DNA of 32,525 nucleotides from Terriglobia bacterium (GTDB lineage: Bacteria; Acidobacteriota; Terriglobia; UBA7540): contig JAIQGA010000015.1 of the NCBI GenBank assembly GCA_020072925.1, forward strand, positions 1-32,525, read 5' to 3'. The notes under the pieces are model-generated. The model had not been told where the DNA came from and ran no database searches. It saw nothing but the letters and a program-made list of their open reading frames with translations. Shown piece after piece: positions 1-8,366 of this stretch (position 1 is its first letter; each line of letters starts with the position of its first letter). Made by a program: the position numbers and the translations under genes.

Positions 1-1
1 C

Positions 2-502
2 TCGGCTCCGGAGCGCCGCAAGGCGCTCGCCGAGCGGCAGCGCGACCGCTTCTGGAAGACAGCCGCGACCGCCGCCGGCGCTCTGATTATCGTGCTGATC
101 TGCGCGCAATTCATTTATTCCCGAACTGCGCAGGCGGTCTCGCCTCCGGAGCGTCTGGAGCTGCGGAACGGTGAAGCGCAGATCCCCGTGGCGGAACTGG
201 CCGACCACAAGCTTCACCACTATGTGGTTTCGATCAATGGCGTGGACGTTCGCCTGATTGCGATTCTGGACTCGTCTGACACGGTGCGGACGGCCCTCGA
301 CGCCTGCGCGATTTGTGGAACACAGGGTTATTACCAGGACGGGAAAAACGTGATTTGCCGGAACTGCGCCGCGGCGATCAATACTTCGACCATCGGTGTG
401 GCGGGCGGCTGCAATCCGATTCATATCGATTATCTCGTCGAGGGCGATTCTCTGCACATCGCCCCGACGGCGCTCGCGGCCGCTGCCCGAACCTTCCGCT
501 GA
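2..502 (+). CDS. DUF2318 Fe-S-type membrane protein of an iron-uptake operon (5' end missing)
   Basis: The reading frame is open from the window edge, so the true start lies upstream. The visible part is a basic stretch (SAPERRKALAERQRDR), one membrane segment (about TAATAAGALIIVLICAQFIY), then a soluble domain with CxxC (ACAICG), a second CxxC (CRNC) and a further cysteine in GGCNP. This cysteine layout and the GYYQDGKNVICRNC stretch match DUF2318, the family of Campylobacter Cj1660, found beside FTR1 permeases and P19 proteins. The cysteines probably bind a metal or Fe-S centre on the outer face of the membrane. The next gene starts 4 bases after the stop, so the two are one operon. Family assignment is from motifs; the exact role is not established even for known members. 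Confidence 0.8.
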   Translation, partial: SAPERRKALAERQRDRFWKTAATAAGALIIVLICAQFIYSRTAQAVSPPERLELRNGEAQIPVAELADHKLHHYVVSINGVDVRLIAILDSSDTVRTALDACAICGTQGYYQDGKNVICRNCAAAINTSTIGVAGGCNPIHIDYLVEGDSLHIAPTALAAAARTFR

Positions 503-506
503 AGCC

Positions 507-1814
507 ATGCTCGCCCGCATCCTTCTCGAATCGCTCACCCGCCGGCGGCGTCGCAGGCTTCTCGGCCTTTTGGCCATCGCCCTGGGAATCGCAGTAGCCG
601 CGGCGGTTGGGACGCTGGCCGTGGATGTGGGCGACAAGGTCAGTCGCGAACTTCGTTCTTTTGGCGCCAACATTTCCGTCCGCCCGGCTGCGGACAGCCT
701 GGCGGTGACGGTTGGCGGAGTAGACTATCGGCCCGTCGGCGCCGGCGCTTTCCTTCCCGAAGACCAGCTTGTTCAACTCAAGAGAATCTTCTGGCGAAAC
801 AATATCGTCGCCTTTGCGCCCTTCCTGGACGTGCCCGTGACGCTGGCCGGCAACCGCACAGTCCTGGTGGGGACATGGTTCGACAAATCGCTGCAGGTTG
901 ACAAGTCCGAGGTGTTCGAGACAGGCCTGGAGAAACTCCACCCTGCCTGGAAAATCCAAGGCCACTGGCCGGCGGACGTTGACCCCAATGCGGTCCTAGT
1001 TGGCCGGCGTCTTGCCGAGCGACTAGGACTCGCTGTCGGGCAGACTCTTCCTGCCTCGGTTTCACAACCCAACGCGGATCCCGGTAACGATTCCTCGCTG
1101 CGACTTAGGTCATCGGCAGTCTTTACGGTCTGCGGCATTCTGGAGACAGGAGGTACTGAGGACGACGAGATGCTGGCGTCCTTGACGGCCGTGCAAAAAC
1201 TCGCGGGACTCGAAGGCAAGATCCGGAGGGTCGAAATTAGCGCCCTAACCAAACCGGAGGACGCGTTCGCGCACTCGGACCCTGCGAAGCTGGCTCCGGC
1301 GGATCTTGACCGGTGGATGTGCACGCCCTACGTGAGCTCGATCGCATTTCAAATCCAGCAGGCCATTCCCGGGTCGGAGGCCAAGCCGGTTTATCAAGTC
1401 GCCGAGACGGAAGGGAAGATTGTGGACCGCGTGGGAGTCCTGATGGCGGTCCTCGTGGCGGCGGCGCTGGTGGTGGCGGCGCTGGCAGTAGCCTCCATCA
1501 TGCTGGCCTCAGTCCTCGAGCGGCGCGCGGAAATCGGCTTGTTCGCGGCCCTGGGCGCAACACACTCGCGGGTAGCCGTGCTCTTCCTGCTCGAGGCAAG
1601 CGCGCTGGGTTTGCTGGGTGGCGTGGCGGGGTACTTCCTCGGCAGTCTTTTGGCCTGGCGACTGGCGCTGGCGGTCTTTGGCGTTCCGGTCGGCTTGCAC
1701 TGGGTGATCCTTCCTGCGTGCCTGGCGTTGGCGCTGGGAATCACGTTGTTGGGGAGCGCGCTGCCGGTGATGCGGGCGTTGAAGATTTCCCCGGCCGCGG
1801 TCCTGAGAGATTGA
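507..1814 (+). CDS. FtsX/MacB-like ABC transporter permease 1
   Basis: This is a 435-residue permease of the FtsX/MacB fold. It has an Arg-rich start (TRRRRRRLLG), one membrane segment at about 18-38, a large extracytoplasmic domain (about 40-340), then three C-terminal membrane segments. The typical cytoplasmic loop LERRAEIGLFAALGAT follows the second segment. The ATG at 507 is chosen because it sits 4 bases after the upstream stop and opens the membrane segment; an earlier in-frame ATG at 396 would overlap the upstream gene by about 107 bases. With the second permease and the ATPase it makes a complete ABC unit, equivalent by order to Cj1661/Cj1662/Cj1663 of the P19 iron system. Substrate (iron, or a reductant needed for iron release) is inferred from context only. 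Confidence 0.85.
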   Translation: MLARILLESLTRRRRRRLLGLLAIALGIAVAAAVGTLAVDVGDKVSRELRSFGANISVRPAADSLAVTVGGVDYRPVGAGAFLPEDQLVQLKRIFWRNNIVAFAPFLDVPVTLAGNRTVLVGTWFDKSLQVDKSEVFETGLEKLHPAWKIQGHWPADVDPNAVLVGRRLAERLGLAVGQTLPASVSQPNADPGNDSSLRLRSSAVFTVCGILETGGTEDDEMLASLTAVQKLAGLEGKIRRVEISALTKPEDAFAHSDPAKLAPADLDRWMCTPYVSSIAFQIQQAIPGSEAKPVYQVAETEGKIVDRVGVLMAVLVAAALVVAALAVASIMLASVLERRAEIGLFAALGATHSRVAVLFLLEASALGLLGGVAGYFLGSLLAWRLALAVFGVPVGLHWVILPACLALALGITLLGSALPVMRALKISPAAVLRD

Positions 1815-1898
1815 TTCAGTGAATCAGTGCGTCAGTGAATCATTGTCGGATGAGCTTCCGGGCCATTTCAATGACTCACTGACTCACTGACTCAGTAA
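1815..1898. repeat. inverted pair of 8-base stutter repeats
   Basis: The left arm (1815-1845) repeats TCAGTGAA-like units. The right arm (1869-1898) repeats TGACTCAC. The arms are imperfect reverse complements around a 23-base centre (1846-1868). The right arm ends 4 bases before the ATG of the next gene, so an mRNA hairpin would sit directly in front of its start. Confidence 0.8.
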
Positions 1899-1902
1899 TG
1901 CA

Positions 1903-3123
1903 ATGCCTAATCCGGTCCAAAGTCCGAAACCCGGCTCATTGTTTTGGCGCCTCTGGTGGCGCGCGCTCTCCGTCAAGCGGCCGCAGGCCGTGCTGGCGTT
2001 GGGGTCGTTGCTGGTAGGCGCGGCGGTGGCTTCGCTGCTGCTCAATCTTTACAGCGACGCGCGCCGCAAAATGACTCAGGAATTCCGCGCTTACGGGGCC
2101 AACGTCGTTCTTGCACCACGCGCCCAAGCTGCTGCCGGCATCGAGCCCCCCGCGGCCACCATCGACGAACGTTCGCTAGCGCCGCTCCGGACTTTCGCCG
2201 CGCAAACGCCGGGCCTGTTTTACGCGCCGATTCTCTACAGCGTAGTGCGCGTGGCGCGCGCCGATGCGGATTCACCCGCCTTCCAGAACGCCGTGGCTGC
2301 AGGAACGGATTTTCCGGCGCTACGGCGGATCCATAGCGGCTGGCGCGGCACCCCGGCGCCGGGACAGAGCGGCGCCGACTACCCTGCGGGTCACGAATGC
2401 GCCCTGGGCGCGCACCTGGCGGAGCGCCTGAGCGTGCGCGCCGGAGGCTCCGTGGCGCTCGCGCCGATGGATATCACGTCGCCCGCGCCCGTAACCTTTC
2501 GGGTGATTGACCTCCTTAGCGCTGGGACCGCGGAGGACGATCAGGTGTTTCTGCCCACAGCGGGCCTTCAATCGCTTGTCGGCATGCGGGGGAAGATTAG
2601 CTTGGTGCAAGTCAGCATTCCCGGTGAAACCGCCGAGATTGAGCGCGCTGTGGGAGAGCTGGCACGCCTGCTTCCGGGCCTTGACGTGCGTCCCGTTCGG
2701 CAGATTGTTTACTCCGAAGGGAAGGTGCTGGGCACCATTCGCTGGCTGTTGCTGTCGCTGACCGCCCTGATTCTGGTAATCATTGCGCTTTGCGTTGTGG
2801 CGACAATGACGGCAATTGTCACGGAGCGCCGCAGGGACATTGCGGTAATGAAAGCGCTGGGGGCGACGGATGCGGCCATCGCGCGGCTCTTCCTCGCGGA
2901 GGGCGCGGGCCTGGGTCTGGTCGGTGGGGCACTTGGATTCGCGCTGGGGAGTTGGCTTGCCGCGAATATTCTGCGGCGGCTGTTCGGCGTATCGCTCCGC
3001 CTCCACTTCTGGACTTTTCCGGAAGTGTGCGGCTTGACGACGTTGTTGGCTGTGGTGGCCACATTTCTCGTGGTCAGAATCGTGCGCACCATCCAGCCTG
3101 CTGTAGCGCTCAAGGTTGAATAG
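1903..3123 (+). CDS. FtsX/MacB-like ABC transporter permease 2
   Basis: This is a 406-residue permease with the same plan as its upstream neighbour: a membrane segment near residues 30-50, a long extracytoplasmic domain starting RRKMTQEFRAYGANVVLAPR, and three C-terminal membrane segments with the conserved loop ERRRDIAVMKALGATDAAIARLF split between them. Both permeases share an EFRAYGAN/ELRSFGAN motif after the first membrane segment, as expected for a heterodimer. No clear Shine-Dalgarno lies before ATG 1903; the leader is the stutter-repeat hairpin, and another ATG occurs at 1898 in a different frame. It is followed after 80 bases by the ATPase gene. The role is the second half of the putative iron-linked ABC unit. 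Confidence 0.85.
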   Translation: MPNPVQSPKPGSLFWRLWWRALSVKRPQAVLALGSLLVGAAVASLLLNLYSDARRKMTQEFRAYGANVVLAPRAQAAAGIEPPAATIDERSLAPLRTFAAQTPGLFYAPILYSVVRVARADADSPAFQNAVAAGTDFPALRRIHSGWRGTPAPGQSGADYPAGHECALGAHLAERLSVRAGGSVALAPMDITSPAPVTFRVIDLLSAGTAEDDQVFLPTAGLQSLVGMRGKISLVQVSIPGETAEIERAVGELARLLPGLDVRPVRQIVYSEGKVLGTIRWLLLSLTALILVIIALCVVATMTAIVTERRRDIAVMKALGATDAAIARLFLAEGAGLGLVGGALGFALGSWLAANILRRLFGVSLRLHFWTFPEVCGLTTLLAVVATFLVVRIVRTIQPAVALKVE

Positions 3124-3165
3124 TCGCGGCTGCCTTGGGGCGAATCGGGCAGTGAAGATGGAGAT

Positions 3166-3183
3166 GCCGGCCTGAAGGCCGGC
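3166..3183. repeat. short palindrome GCCGGCC-TGAA-GGCCGGC
   Basis: A perfect 7-bp stem with a TGAA loop lies 20 bases before the TTG start of the ATPase gene. It belongs to the class of short palindromes scattered in this genome (compare 7305-7320 and 12847-12861). There is no T-tract, so it is not a convincing terminator. Confidence 0.6.
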
Positions 3184-3203
3184 GCAACGGGGAGAATCAG
3201 CAG

Positions 3204-4277
3204 TTGTCCTTCATCGAAGTTGACACGCTCACGAAGAAATACGGCGACTCCATCCACGCGCTGGACCGAGTTTCCTTCACGGTCGAGAAGGGCGAATGGA
3301 TCGCAGTGATGGGTCCGTCGGGCTCCGGCAAGAGCACGCTGCTGAACATTCTAGGCTGTCTCGACTCTGTCACGGAAGGGCGCGTCGTTGTGGACGGGCA
3401 GGAACTCTCGGGCCTCAGCGCGCGGGACCTGGCGCGGTTCCGCGCGGAGAAGATCGGATTCGTTTTCCAGCAATTTCACCTCGTGCCTTACCTCACCGCG
3501 GTCGAAAATGTGATGCTCGCACAGTACTTCCACAGCCTGGCGGATGAGGCGGAAGCCGCGGAAGCGCTGCGCCGCGTGGGGCTGGGCGACCGGCTGGGCC
3601 ATTTGCCCTCGCAGCTCTCCGGAGGCGAGCAGCAGCGTGTGTGCGTGGCCCGCGCGCTCATCAATCAGCCCAACTTGATTCTCGCCGACGAGCCCACGGG
3701 CAACCTCGATGAGGTCAATGAGGCCATCGTCATGGGCCTGATGAGCGAATTGCATCGCGAAGGCCACACCATCGTCATAGTGACGCACGACCCCGAAATT
3801 GGACGCATGGCCGAGCGGCGCATCGAGCTGCACCACGGCCGGCTCAGTGAAGTCTCGGTCTTTCCCACCTACGAAGAGGAACTGATTGACAACCTCCTCA
3901 AGGCTGTCTGGCACGCGCAGGAACACGTGGGCAAGGAGGTGGTGCCCATCGAATCGCTGCCGGAGTTTCTGCCCAACCGCGCCACGTTCCTGCTGATGGC
4001 CCAGGAGGAGCTGGTGGACCTGGAAGGTGAGACCCTGGCTTTCACATCGCGCGGCGAAGCGCGGGGGCGCGAAGTGCTGCGGCGCCATCGCCTCTCCGAG
4101 CGGCTGTTCTACGATACCTTCGGCCTCGATAAAGATTTGCTTGATGAGCACGCCTGCAAAATCGAGCACACGCTGAGCCCCGAGGTTACGGAGAAGATCT
4201 GCATCTTCCTGAAGCACCCGCTGACCTGCCCACACGGTTCTCCTATCCCCCGCGGCGCCTGCTGCCCGGCGCGCTGA
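3204..4277 (+). CDS. ABC transporter ATPase fused to a DtxR/IdeR-like metal-sensor domain
   Basis: This is a 357-residue two-part protein. Residues 1-215 are a LolD/MacB-type ATPase: Walker A GPSGSGKST (37-45), Q-loop near 89-90, signature LSGGEQQ (138-144), Walker B LILADEPT (158-165), D-loop NLDE and switch His 195. Residues about 222-350 align by eye with the DtxR family: a winged-helix-like part, then VLRRHRLSER (His295, Glu299), the ligand triad CKIEH (Cys318, Glu321, His322) and the family ending HPLTCPHGSPIP. The HTH part looks about four residues shorter than usual and may not bind DNA. The start is TTG with GGGGAG about 9 bases upstream; no better start exists before the ATPase fold. 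It ends the iron operon. The likely role is to power the two permeases, with Fe(II)/Mn(II) sensing built in; a regulator role is also possible. Confidence 0.85.
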   Translation: MSFIEVDTLTKKYGDSIHALDRVSFTVEKGEWIAVMGPSGSGKSTLLNILGCLDSVTEGRVVVDGQELSGLSARDLARFRAEKIGFVFQQFHLVPYLTAVENVMLAQYFHSLADEAEAAEALRRVGLGDRLGHLPSQLSGGEQQRVCVARALINQPNLILADEPTGNLDEVNEAIVMGLMSELHREGHTIVIVTHDPEIGRMAERRIELHHGRLSEVSVFPTYEEELIDNLLKAVWHAQEHVGKEVVPIESLPEFLPNRATFLLMAQEELVDLEGETLAFTSRGEARGREVLRRHRLSERLFYDTFGLDKDLLDEHACKIEHTLSPEVTEKICIFLKHPLTCPHGSPIPRGACCPAR

Positions 4278-4349
4278 TCGCGGGTATTCGGGAGCTATGA
4301 CTTCGACCCCTCTGCTTTCATGGCTCCAACCCTCCCCTGTGCTGCGACG

Positions 4350-4382
4350 TTCCAATTTCCAGTTTCAAGTTTCGGATTTCTG
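4350..4382. repeat. TTTC stutter repeat
   Basis: A short run of 7-8-base units of the type TTTCAAG/TTTCCAG lies between the convergent ATPase and zinc-ribbon genes. It is one of a series of similar arrays with different units across the window. Confidence 0.5.
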
Positions 4383-4395
4383 TGGCCGGCGGGGA

Positions 4396-4722
4396 CTATC
4401 CGGGAGCGATCTCGCCTAGTTCGAGGGTGAGCAGCGCGCGGCACGCGGCGCAAACATATTGACGCGGGGCATCCGGGTTTCCGGCGATAGCGAAGACCCT
4501 GGCCTCGCCGCAGCGCGCACAGGGCGCCGCCGGCGCGGTGGGCTCGAGTTCGGGCGGGACGGCAAAATCCTCCGTCACCTCGCCCACGCGCGTGGTGAAG
4601 GGCTCGAAGGTGGTGCGGCAGTTCGAGCAGACATGATTAAAGCAGCACTTCGGCTCGCAGGAATAGAACACGTCCGTCGAGCCGCACTGCGGGCAGGCGA
4701 TCACGAGAGGCTGGAGCGTCAT
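4396..4722 (-). CDS. small zinc-ribbon protein, function unknown
   Basis: About 108 residues with two cysteine knots and no membrane segment. The first is CPQCG followed by a CEPKCC and CSNC series, the second CARCG followed by CAACR. Each pair looks like a zinc ribbon. The middle (residues about 45-70) is Glu/Pro/Ala-rich. ATG 4722 is chosen because it opens directly on the first ribbon; a TTG at 4743 would add seven residues (RCCAVA) and cannot be excluded, as neither start has a strong ribosome site. The gene stands alone, opposite the iron operon and downstream of the ABC exporter pair, separated from it by the 4801-4943 repeat. I do not recognise a named family; nucleic-acid or metal binding is only a guess from the cysteines. 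Confidence 0.65.
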   Translation of the reverse strand: MTLQPLVIACPQCGSTDVFYSCEPKCCFNHVCSNCRTTFEPFTTRVGEVTEDFAVPPELEPTAPAAPCARCGEARVFAIAGNPDAPRQYVCAACRALLTLELGEIAPG

Positions 4723-4800
4723 AGCCACGGCACAGCATCGCAAACCCGTCTCGACGATGTCAACCCTTATTGGCTAATCGGGTGCGAATGGAGAGGGTTA

Positions 4801-4943
4801 AATAGTGAATAGTGAATGGTGAATAGTGAATTTCCCAGCCCGTGCCTTCTGTGTCCATCGTAACCGCGCACGAGGTTTTCCCAATTCAATACTCCATAAT
4901 TCAGAATTCATAATTCACCATTCACTATTCACCATTCACTATT
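4801..4943. repeat. 7-base repeat array in two inverted halves (24-base perfect inverted repeat)
   Basis: The left half (4801-4831) is built of GTGAATA/GTGAATG units, the right half (4913-4943) of TTCACTA/TTCACCA units. Bases 4808-4831 and 4920-4943 are exact reverse complements (24 of 24) with an 88-base centre. The full 31-base arms match at 28 positions. It occupies most of the 281-base gap between the exporter permease and the zinc-ribbon gene, in which I see no gene. A shorter CCTGTAA repeat lies at 4983-4999. Confidence 0.85.
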
Positions 4944-5003
4944 TGAAGTATTTGAGAACCACCCTTCGGAATGATCGCGCGCCCTGTAACCTGTAACCTG
5001 GTC

Positions 5004-6287
5004 TTACGTGTACCGCAGCCACCGCCACAATTCCACGAGCGACGGCCGCTTGCCGTACATGAGGATGCCGACGCGGTAGATCCTCGCGGAGATTTTCACG
5101 ATGCCGAGCGTGGTGGCGATCGTCAGCGCGATGCTGAGGGCGATTTGCCAGAAAGGCGGCGTCTGGAGGGCGATGCGCAAGATCATGAGGATGGGCGCAA
5201 AGAAAGGAATCAGTGAGAGCACGACGGCGGTGGTGGAATTGGGATTACGCATGATAACGGTGAAGAGCATGAAGCTCACGACGATGAGCAGGGTCATGGG
5301 CATCTGGACCTGTTGGGCTTCTTCATCGCTTGAGACCATGGAGCCCGCGGCGGCGTAAAGCGAGGCGTAGAGAAAGTATCCCGTCAGATAGAAAATCACC
5401 AGGTAAACCAGCATTGAAGGAGGAACGTTGATCCTGGGCACCGACGCCCCGGGGCTGAGCGCCGCGGCCATGGCGCTGCCGTAACCGGCGAGCAGCCCGC
5501 CGCAGATTGTCCAAATCAGGTATTGCGTGAACCCGACCGCGGCGACACCCAGAATCTTCCCCATCAGCAATTGATAGGGCTGCAGCGACGACACTAGGAC
5601 TTCCACGACGCGTGTGGTCTTCTCTTCGAGGACGGAGCGCATGGTCATCACGCCGTACACGATCAGTGATATGTAGAGCACCATGGCCAGCGAAATGGCG
5701 ACCATAAACGTCTGGCCTTTTTCTTCGACTTCGCCCTCTCGCGTCACCTTGATGAAGGACACTTCCACACCCTTGATGAGGTCGCTCAGCTTGTCGACCT
5801 GGATTCCGTGCTCTTTCAGCCGCCAGACCACGACAGCATCGCTCACGGCGCGGCGCAGAGTGCCGAGATCCATCAGGTTGCCGGCAGGATTCTTCGAGTA
5901 GAACTCCGCCGACTTGCCGTCGCGGATATCTTTCGGCAGGAGGAGGTACCCGTCCAGCCGCCCGTCGTTGATCTCAGCGTGAAGTTCTTTACGCAAGTCG
6001 GCAGCATCACTGGGCGCGGGCGGGGTCAGCGTGCGCTCGACGCGGAACGCGGGCTGGCCGCGGATCGCCTTTTGGTTGAGCTTCTGGGTGATAGCGGGGG
6101 CCAGGGTGCCGGTCTCATCGAGGATGGCGATCTTCTGCGTTTGGGTGGTCTGCCGTTTCGCCACGATGACAGGAATGACGAACAGGCCAACCGCAAGCAG
6201 CGGCAGCGCAATCGTTCCGATGATGAACCCCTTGGTCCGCACCCTGACCAGGTATTCGCGCTTGATGACCAGCCAGATTTTACGCAT
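5004..6287 (-). CDS. ABC-2 type exporter permease, NatB/YhaP-like
   Basis: 427 residues. The N-terminus has the family opening IWLVIKREYLVRVRTKGF followed by a membrane segment (about 22-43). A soluble extracytoplasmic domain (about 45-205) follows, then a block of hydrophobic segments between about 205 and 410, including YGVMTMRSVLEEKTTRVVEVLVSS, the usual ABC-2 coupling region. Length and layout fit the Na+ or drug exporter permease family typified by Bacillus NatB and YhaP. Its start overlaps the end of the ATPase gene by 8 bases, so translation is probably coupled. It is a two-gene exporter; the substrate is not visible from sequence. Confidence 0.85.
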   Translation of the reverse strand: MRKIWLVIKREYLVRVRTKGFIIGTIALPLLAVGLFVIPVIVAKRQTTQTQKIAILDETGTLAPAITQKLNQKAIRGQPAFRVERTLTPPAPSDAADLRKELHAEINDGRLDGYLLLPKDIRDGKSAEFYSKNPAGNLMDLGTLRRAVSDAVVVWRLKEHGIQVDKLSDLIKGVEVSFIKVTREGEVEEKGQTFMVAISLAMVLYISLIVYGVMTMRSVLEEKTTRVVEVLVSSLQPYQLLMGKILGVAAVGFTQYLIWTICGGLLAGYGSAMAAALSPGASVPRINVPPSMLVYLVIFYLTGYFLYASLYAAAGSMVSSDEEAQQVQMPMTLLIVVSFMLFTVIMRNPNSTTAVVLSLIPFFAPILMILRIALQTPPFWQIALSIALTIATTLGIVKISARIYRVGILMYGKRPSLVELWRWLRYT

Positions 6288-7185
6288 GCCCCCCCGCTAC
6301 TTTCTCGATGAAGATGTCGTTGAGCGGCGGCTCGATGAGCTCGAACCGCGAAATCCGCGCGCCGCCCGCCAGTGCGGCTTTCAGGATTTCCTGCGGGTCG
6401 GCGCCCGGCCGCAGCTTGGCTTCCACCACCGCGCCGTAGCGGTTCACGTTCTCGATCAGCGCCGTCAAGTTCAGGAAATCTCCGTCGCCGGTATATTCGA
6501 TGCGCAGGGTGTTTTTTCCGTAGGACTGCTTAATGGCGCGTAATTCGCCGTCGAGGACGCTGCGCCCCTTGTTGATGAGGCAAATCGAGTCGCACATCAT
6601 CTCCACCTGCTCCATCCGGTGGGTGGAAAGGATGATCGTGGAGCCCTTGTCGCGCAGCTCCAGCATGATGTCCTTGACTAGCACAGCGTTGATCGGATCG
6701 AGTCCGGTGAAAGGTTCGTCGAGAATAAGAATGGGAGGTTCGTGAATAATCGCTCCGATGAATTGCGCCTTCTGCTGCATGCCTTTCGAGAGGTCGATGA
6801 TTTTCTTTTCGCTCCACGCCGCCAGTTCCATCCGTTCGAGCCACCGCCGGACGCGTTGCGCGGATTCGCTTTCCGAAAGTCCTTTTAAGGCACCCAGGAA
6901 GACCAGCGCTTCGCGAACTTTCATGCGTTGGTAAATTCCCCGCTCCTCGGGAAGATAACCGATGAGGTCTTGGGTGCGGTCGCTGACGGGCTGGCCGAGC
7001 ACCTGGATGGTGCCGTCGTCCGGAATCAGAATGCGCATCACCATACGCAGGGTAGTGGTCTTGCCGGCGCCATTCGGCCCCAACAGTCCGAACACCGCGC
7101 CCTGCTTCACGCGCAGGCTTAGGGTGTCGACCGCCGTGACCGTGTCGAAGCGCTTGCTGACTTGTTCGAGGAGCAGGGCATCCAT
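6280..7185 (-). CDS. ABC exporter ATPase, NatA/YhaQ-like
   Basis: 301 residues from ATG 7185. Walker A is GPNGAGKTT (36-44), signature LSKGMQQ (132-138), Walker B ILILDEP (152-158) and switch His 189. A C-terminal accessory domain of about 85 residues ends in EPPLNDIFIEKVAG, a typical ending of NatA/CcmA-type exporters. ATG 7185 is preferred because the fold begins immediately (LLLEQVSKRFD); a GTG at 7218 would add eleven residues without a family match. The gene pairs with the overlapping permease downstream and is divergent from the thioredoxin reductase gene. The energy-coupling role is certain by family; substrate unknown. Confidence 0.88.
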   Translation of the reverse strand: MDALLLEQVSKRFDTVTAVDTLSLRVKQGAVFGLLGPNGAGKTTTLRMVMRILIPDDGTIQVLGQPVSDRTQDLIGYLPEERGIYQRMKVREALVFLGALKGLSESESAQRVRRWLERMELAAWSEKKIIDLSKGMQQKAQFIGAIIHEPPILILDEPFTGLDPINAVLVKDIMLELRDKGSTIILSTHRMEQVEMMCDSICLINKGRSVLDGELRAIKQSYGKNTLRIEYTGDGDFLNLTALIENVNRYGAVVEAKLRPGADPQEILKAALAGGARISRFELIEPPLNDIFIEKVAGGHA

Positions 7186-7304
7186 GATGGCCTTGCGCTC
7201 AACGCCCCGCGATTCCACATGCAGGACACGAAGCGAATTTCTCCTTGTAGCATCAAATCTATTTCGAAAGCAACTGCGGGCGGCGGCGTTGCGGAATCGT
7301 AGCG

Positions 7305-7320
7305 GCGGGCTTCAGCCCGC
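7305..7320. repeat. short palindrome GCGGGCT-TC-AGCCCGC
   Basis: A 7-bp perfect stem with a two-base centre lies within the 255-base divergent gap (7186-7440) between the exporter ATPase and trxB. The surrounding text (GTAGCGGCGGGCTTCAGCCCGC) resembles a dispersed GC-rich palindrome family. No other feature is clear in this gap. Confidence 0.55.
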
Positions 7321-7440
7321 ACGGGTAGGGGCGGGTCTGCAAACCCTCCCCTACGAGACCGAAAGTCGCTGTACGAAGCCGCGCGTTCAAGTTAAGATAG
7401 GCGCTCGCCAGCGGCCTGTCAGAATGGGAGAATCGCAGGT

Positions 7441-8361
7441 ATGAGGAACGTAATTATCATCGGTTCGGGTTGCGCGGGATTGACCGCGGCGATTTACTCG
7501 GCGCGCGCGAATCTCCAGCCTTTGGTCATTCGCGGGCACGAAGCGGGCGGGCAATTGACCTTGACGACGCTCGTCGAGAATTATCCCGGTTTTCCCAAGG
7601 GCGTGCAGGGCCCCGAGCTCATCGACATGATGCAGAAGCAGGCGTCGGAATTCGGCGCGGAGTTCATGGAGGGCTCGGTCAGCCGCGCGGACCTGTCACG
7701 CCGCCCCTTCGTCATTGAAGCCGGCAAGGAGCGCTTCGAGGCGCGCGCCCTCATCATCGCTTCCGGCGCCTCGGCCAAAATGCTCGGCCTGGAATCCGAG
7801 CGCAAATTGCTGGGGCACGGCGTTTCCACCTGCGCGACCTGCGACGGGTATTTCTTCCGGGGCAAGGAAGTGGCCGTGGTGGGCGGCGGCGACACGGCGA
7901 TTGAGGACGCGCTATTCCTGACGCGCTACGCCACCCAGGTAAACCTGATCCATCGCCGCGATCAGTTGCGCGCTTCCAAAATCATGCAGGAGCGCATGCG
8001 CCGCAATGAGAAAATCAAGCCCGTCTGGAACTCGGTGGTCGAGGATATCCTCGATCCGGCGAAGGGCGAAGTCACCGGCGTGAAGCTCAAGGACGTCAAA
8101 ACAGGTGAGGAGAAATTCAAGCCGTGCCACGGGGTCTTTATCGGTATCGGCCACTCGCCCAATAGCGCCCTGTTCCAGGGGCAGTTGGAGATGGACGACC
8201 TCGGTTACATCGTGGTGCGCGACGGGTCCCGCACCAGCGTTCCCGGCGTGTTCGCCGCCGGAGACGTGCGCGACCGCGTCTACCGGCAGGCCGTCACCGC
8301 CGCAGGCACCGGCTGCATGGCCGCCATGGATGCGGAGAAATTCCTGGAGGCGGAACATTGA
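7441..8361 (+). CDS. trxB: thioredoxin-disulfide reductase
   Basis: 306 residues, the usual length. It transfers electrons from NADPH through FAD to a redox disulfide and on to thioredoxin in the cytoplasm. The FAD site begins [13 protein letters not shown] (5-17), the redox pair is CATC (Cys131, Cys134), the NADPH site is GGGDTA (148-153) with HRRDQLRAS (171-179), and the second FAD motif is FAAGDV (271-276). ATG 7441 follows GGGAGAATCGCAGGT, giving a good ribosome site. It is a stand-alone gene between the exporter and the proline dehydrogenase. All catalytic residues are present; assignment is firm. Confidence 0.95.
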   Translation: MRNVIIIGSGCAGLTAAIYSARANLQPLVIRGHEAGGQLTLTTLVENYPGFPKGVQGPELIDMMQKQASEFGAEFMEGSVSRADLSRRPFVIEAGKERFEARALIIASGASAKMLGLESERKLLGHGVSTCATCDGYFFRGKEVAVVGGGDTAIEDALFLTRYATQVNLIHRRDQLRASKIMQERMRRNEKIKPVWNSVVEDILDPAKGEVTGVKLKDVKTGEEKFKPCHGVFIGIGHSPNSALFQGQLEMDDLGYIVVRDGSRTSVPGVFAAGDVRDRVYRQAVTAAGTGCMAAMDAEKFLEAEH

Positions 8362-8366
8362 AGAGC

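Noticed and set aside
3166-3183. Terminator between permease 2 and the ATPase gene
   Set aside because: The palindrome has no T-tract, and the genes are evidently one functional unit; similar palindromes occur elsewhere in gaps.
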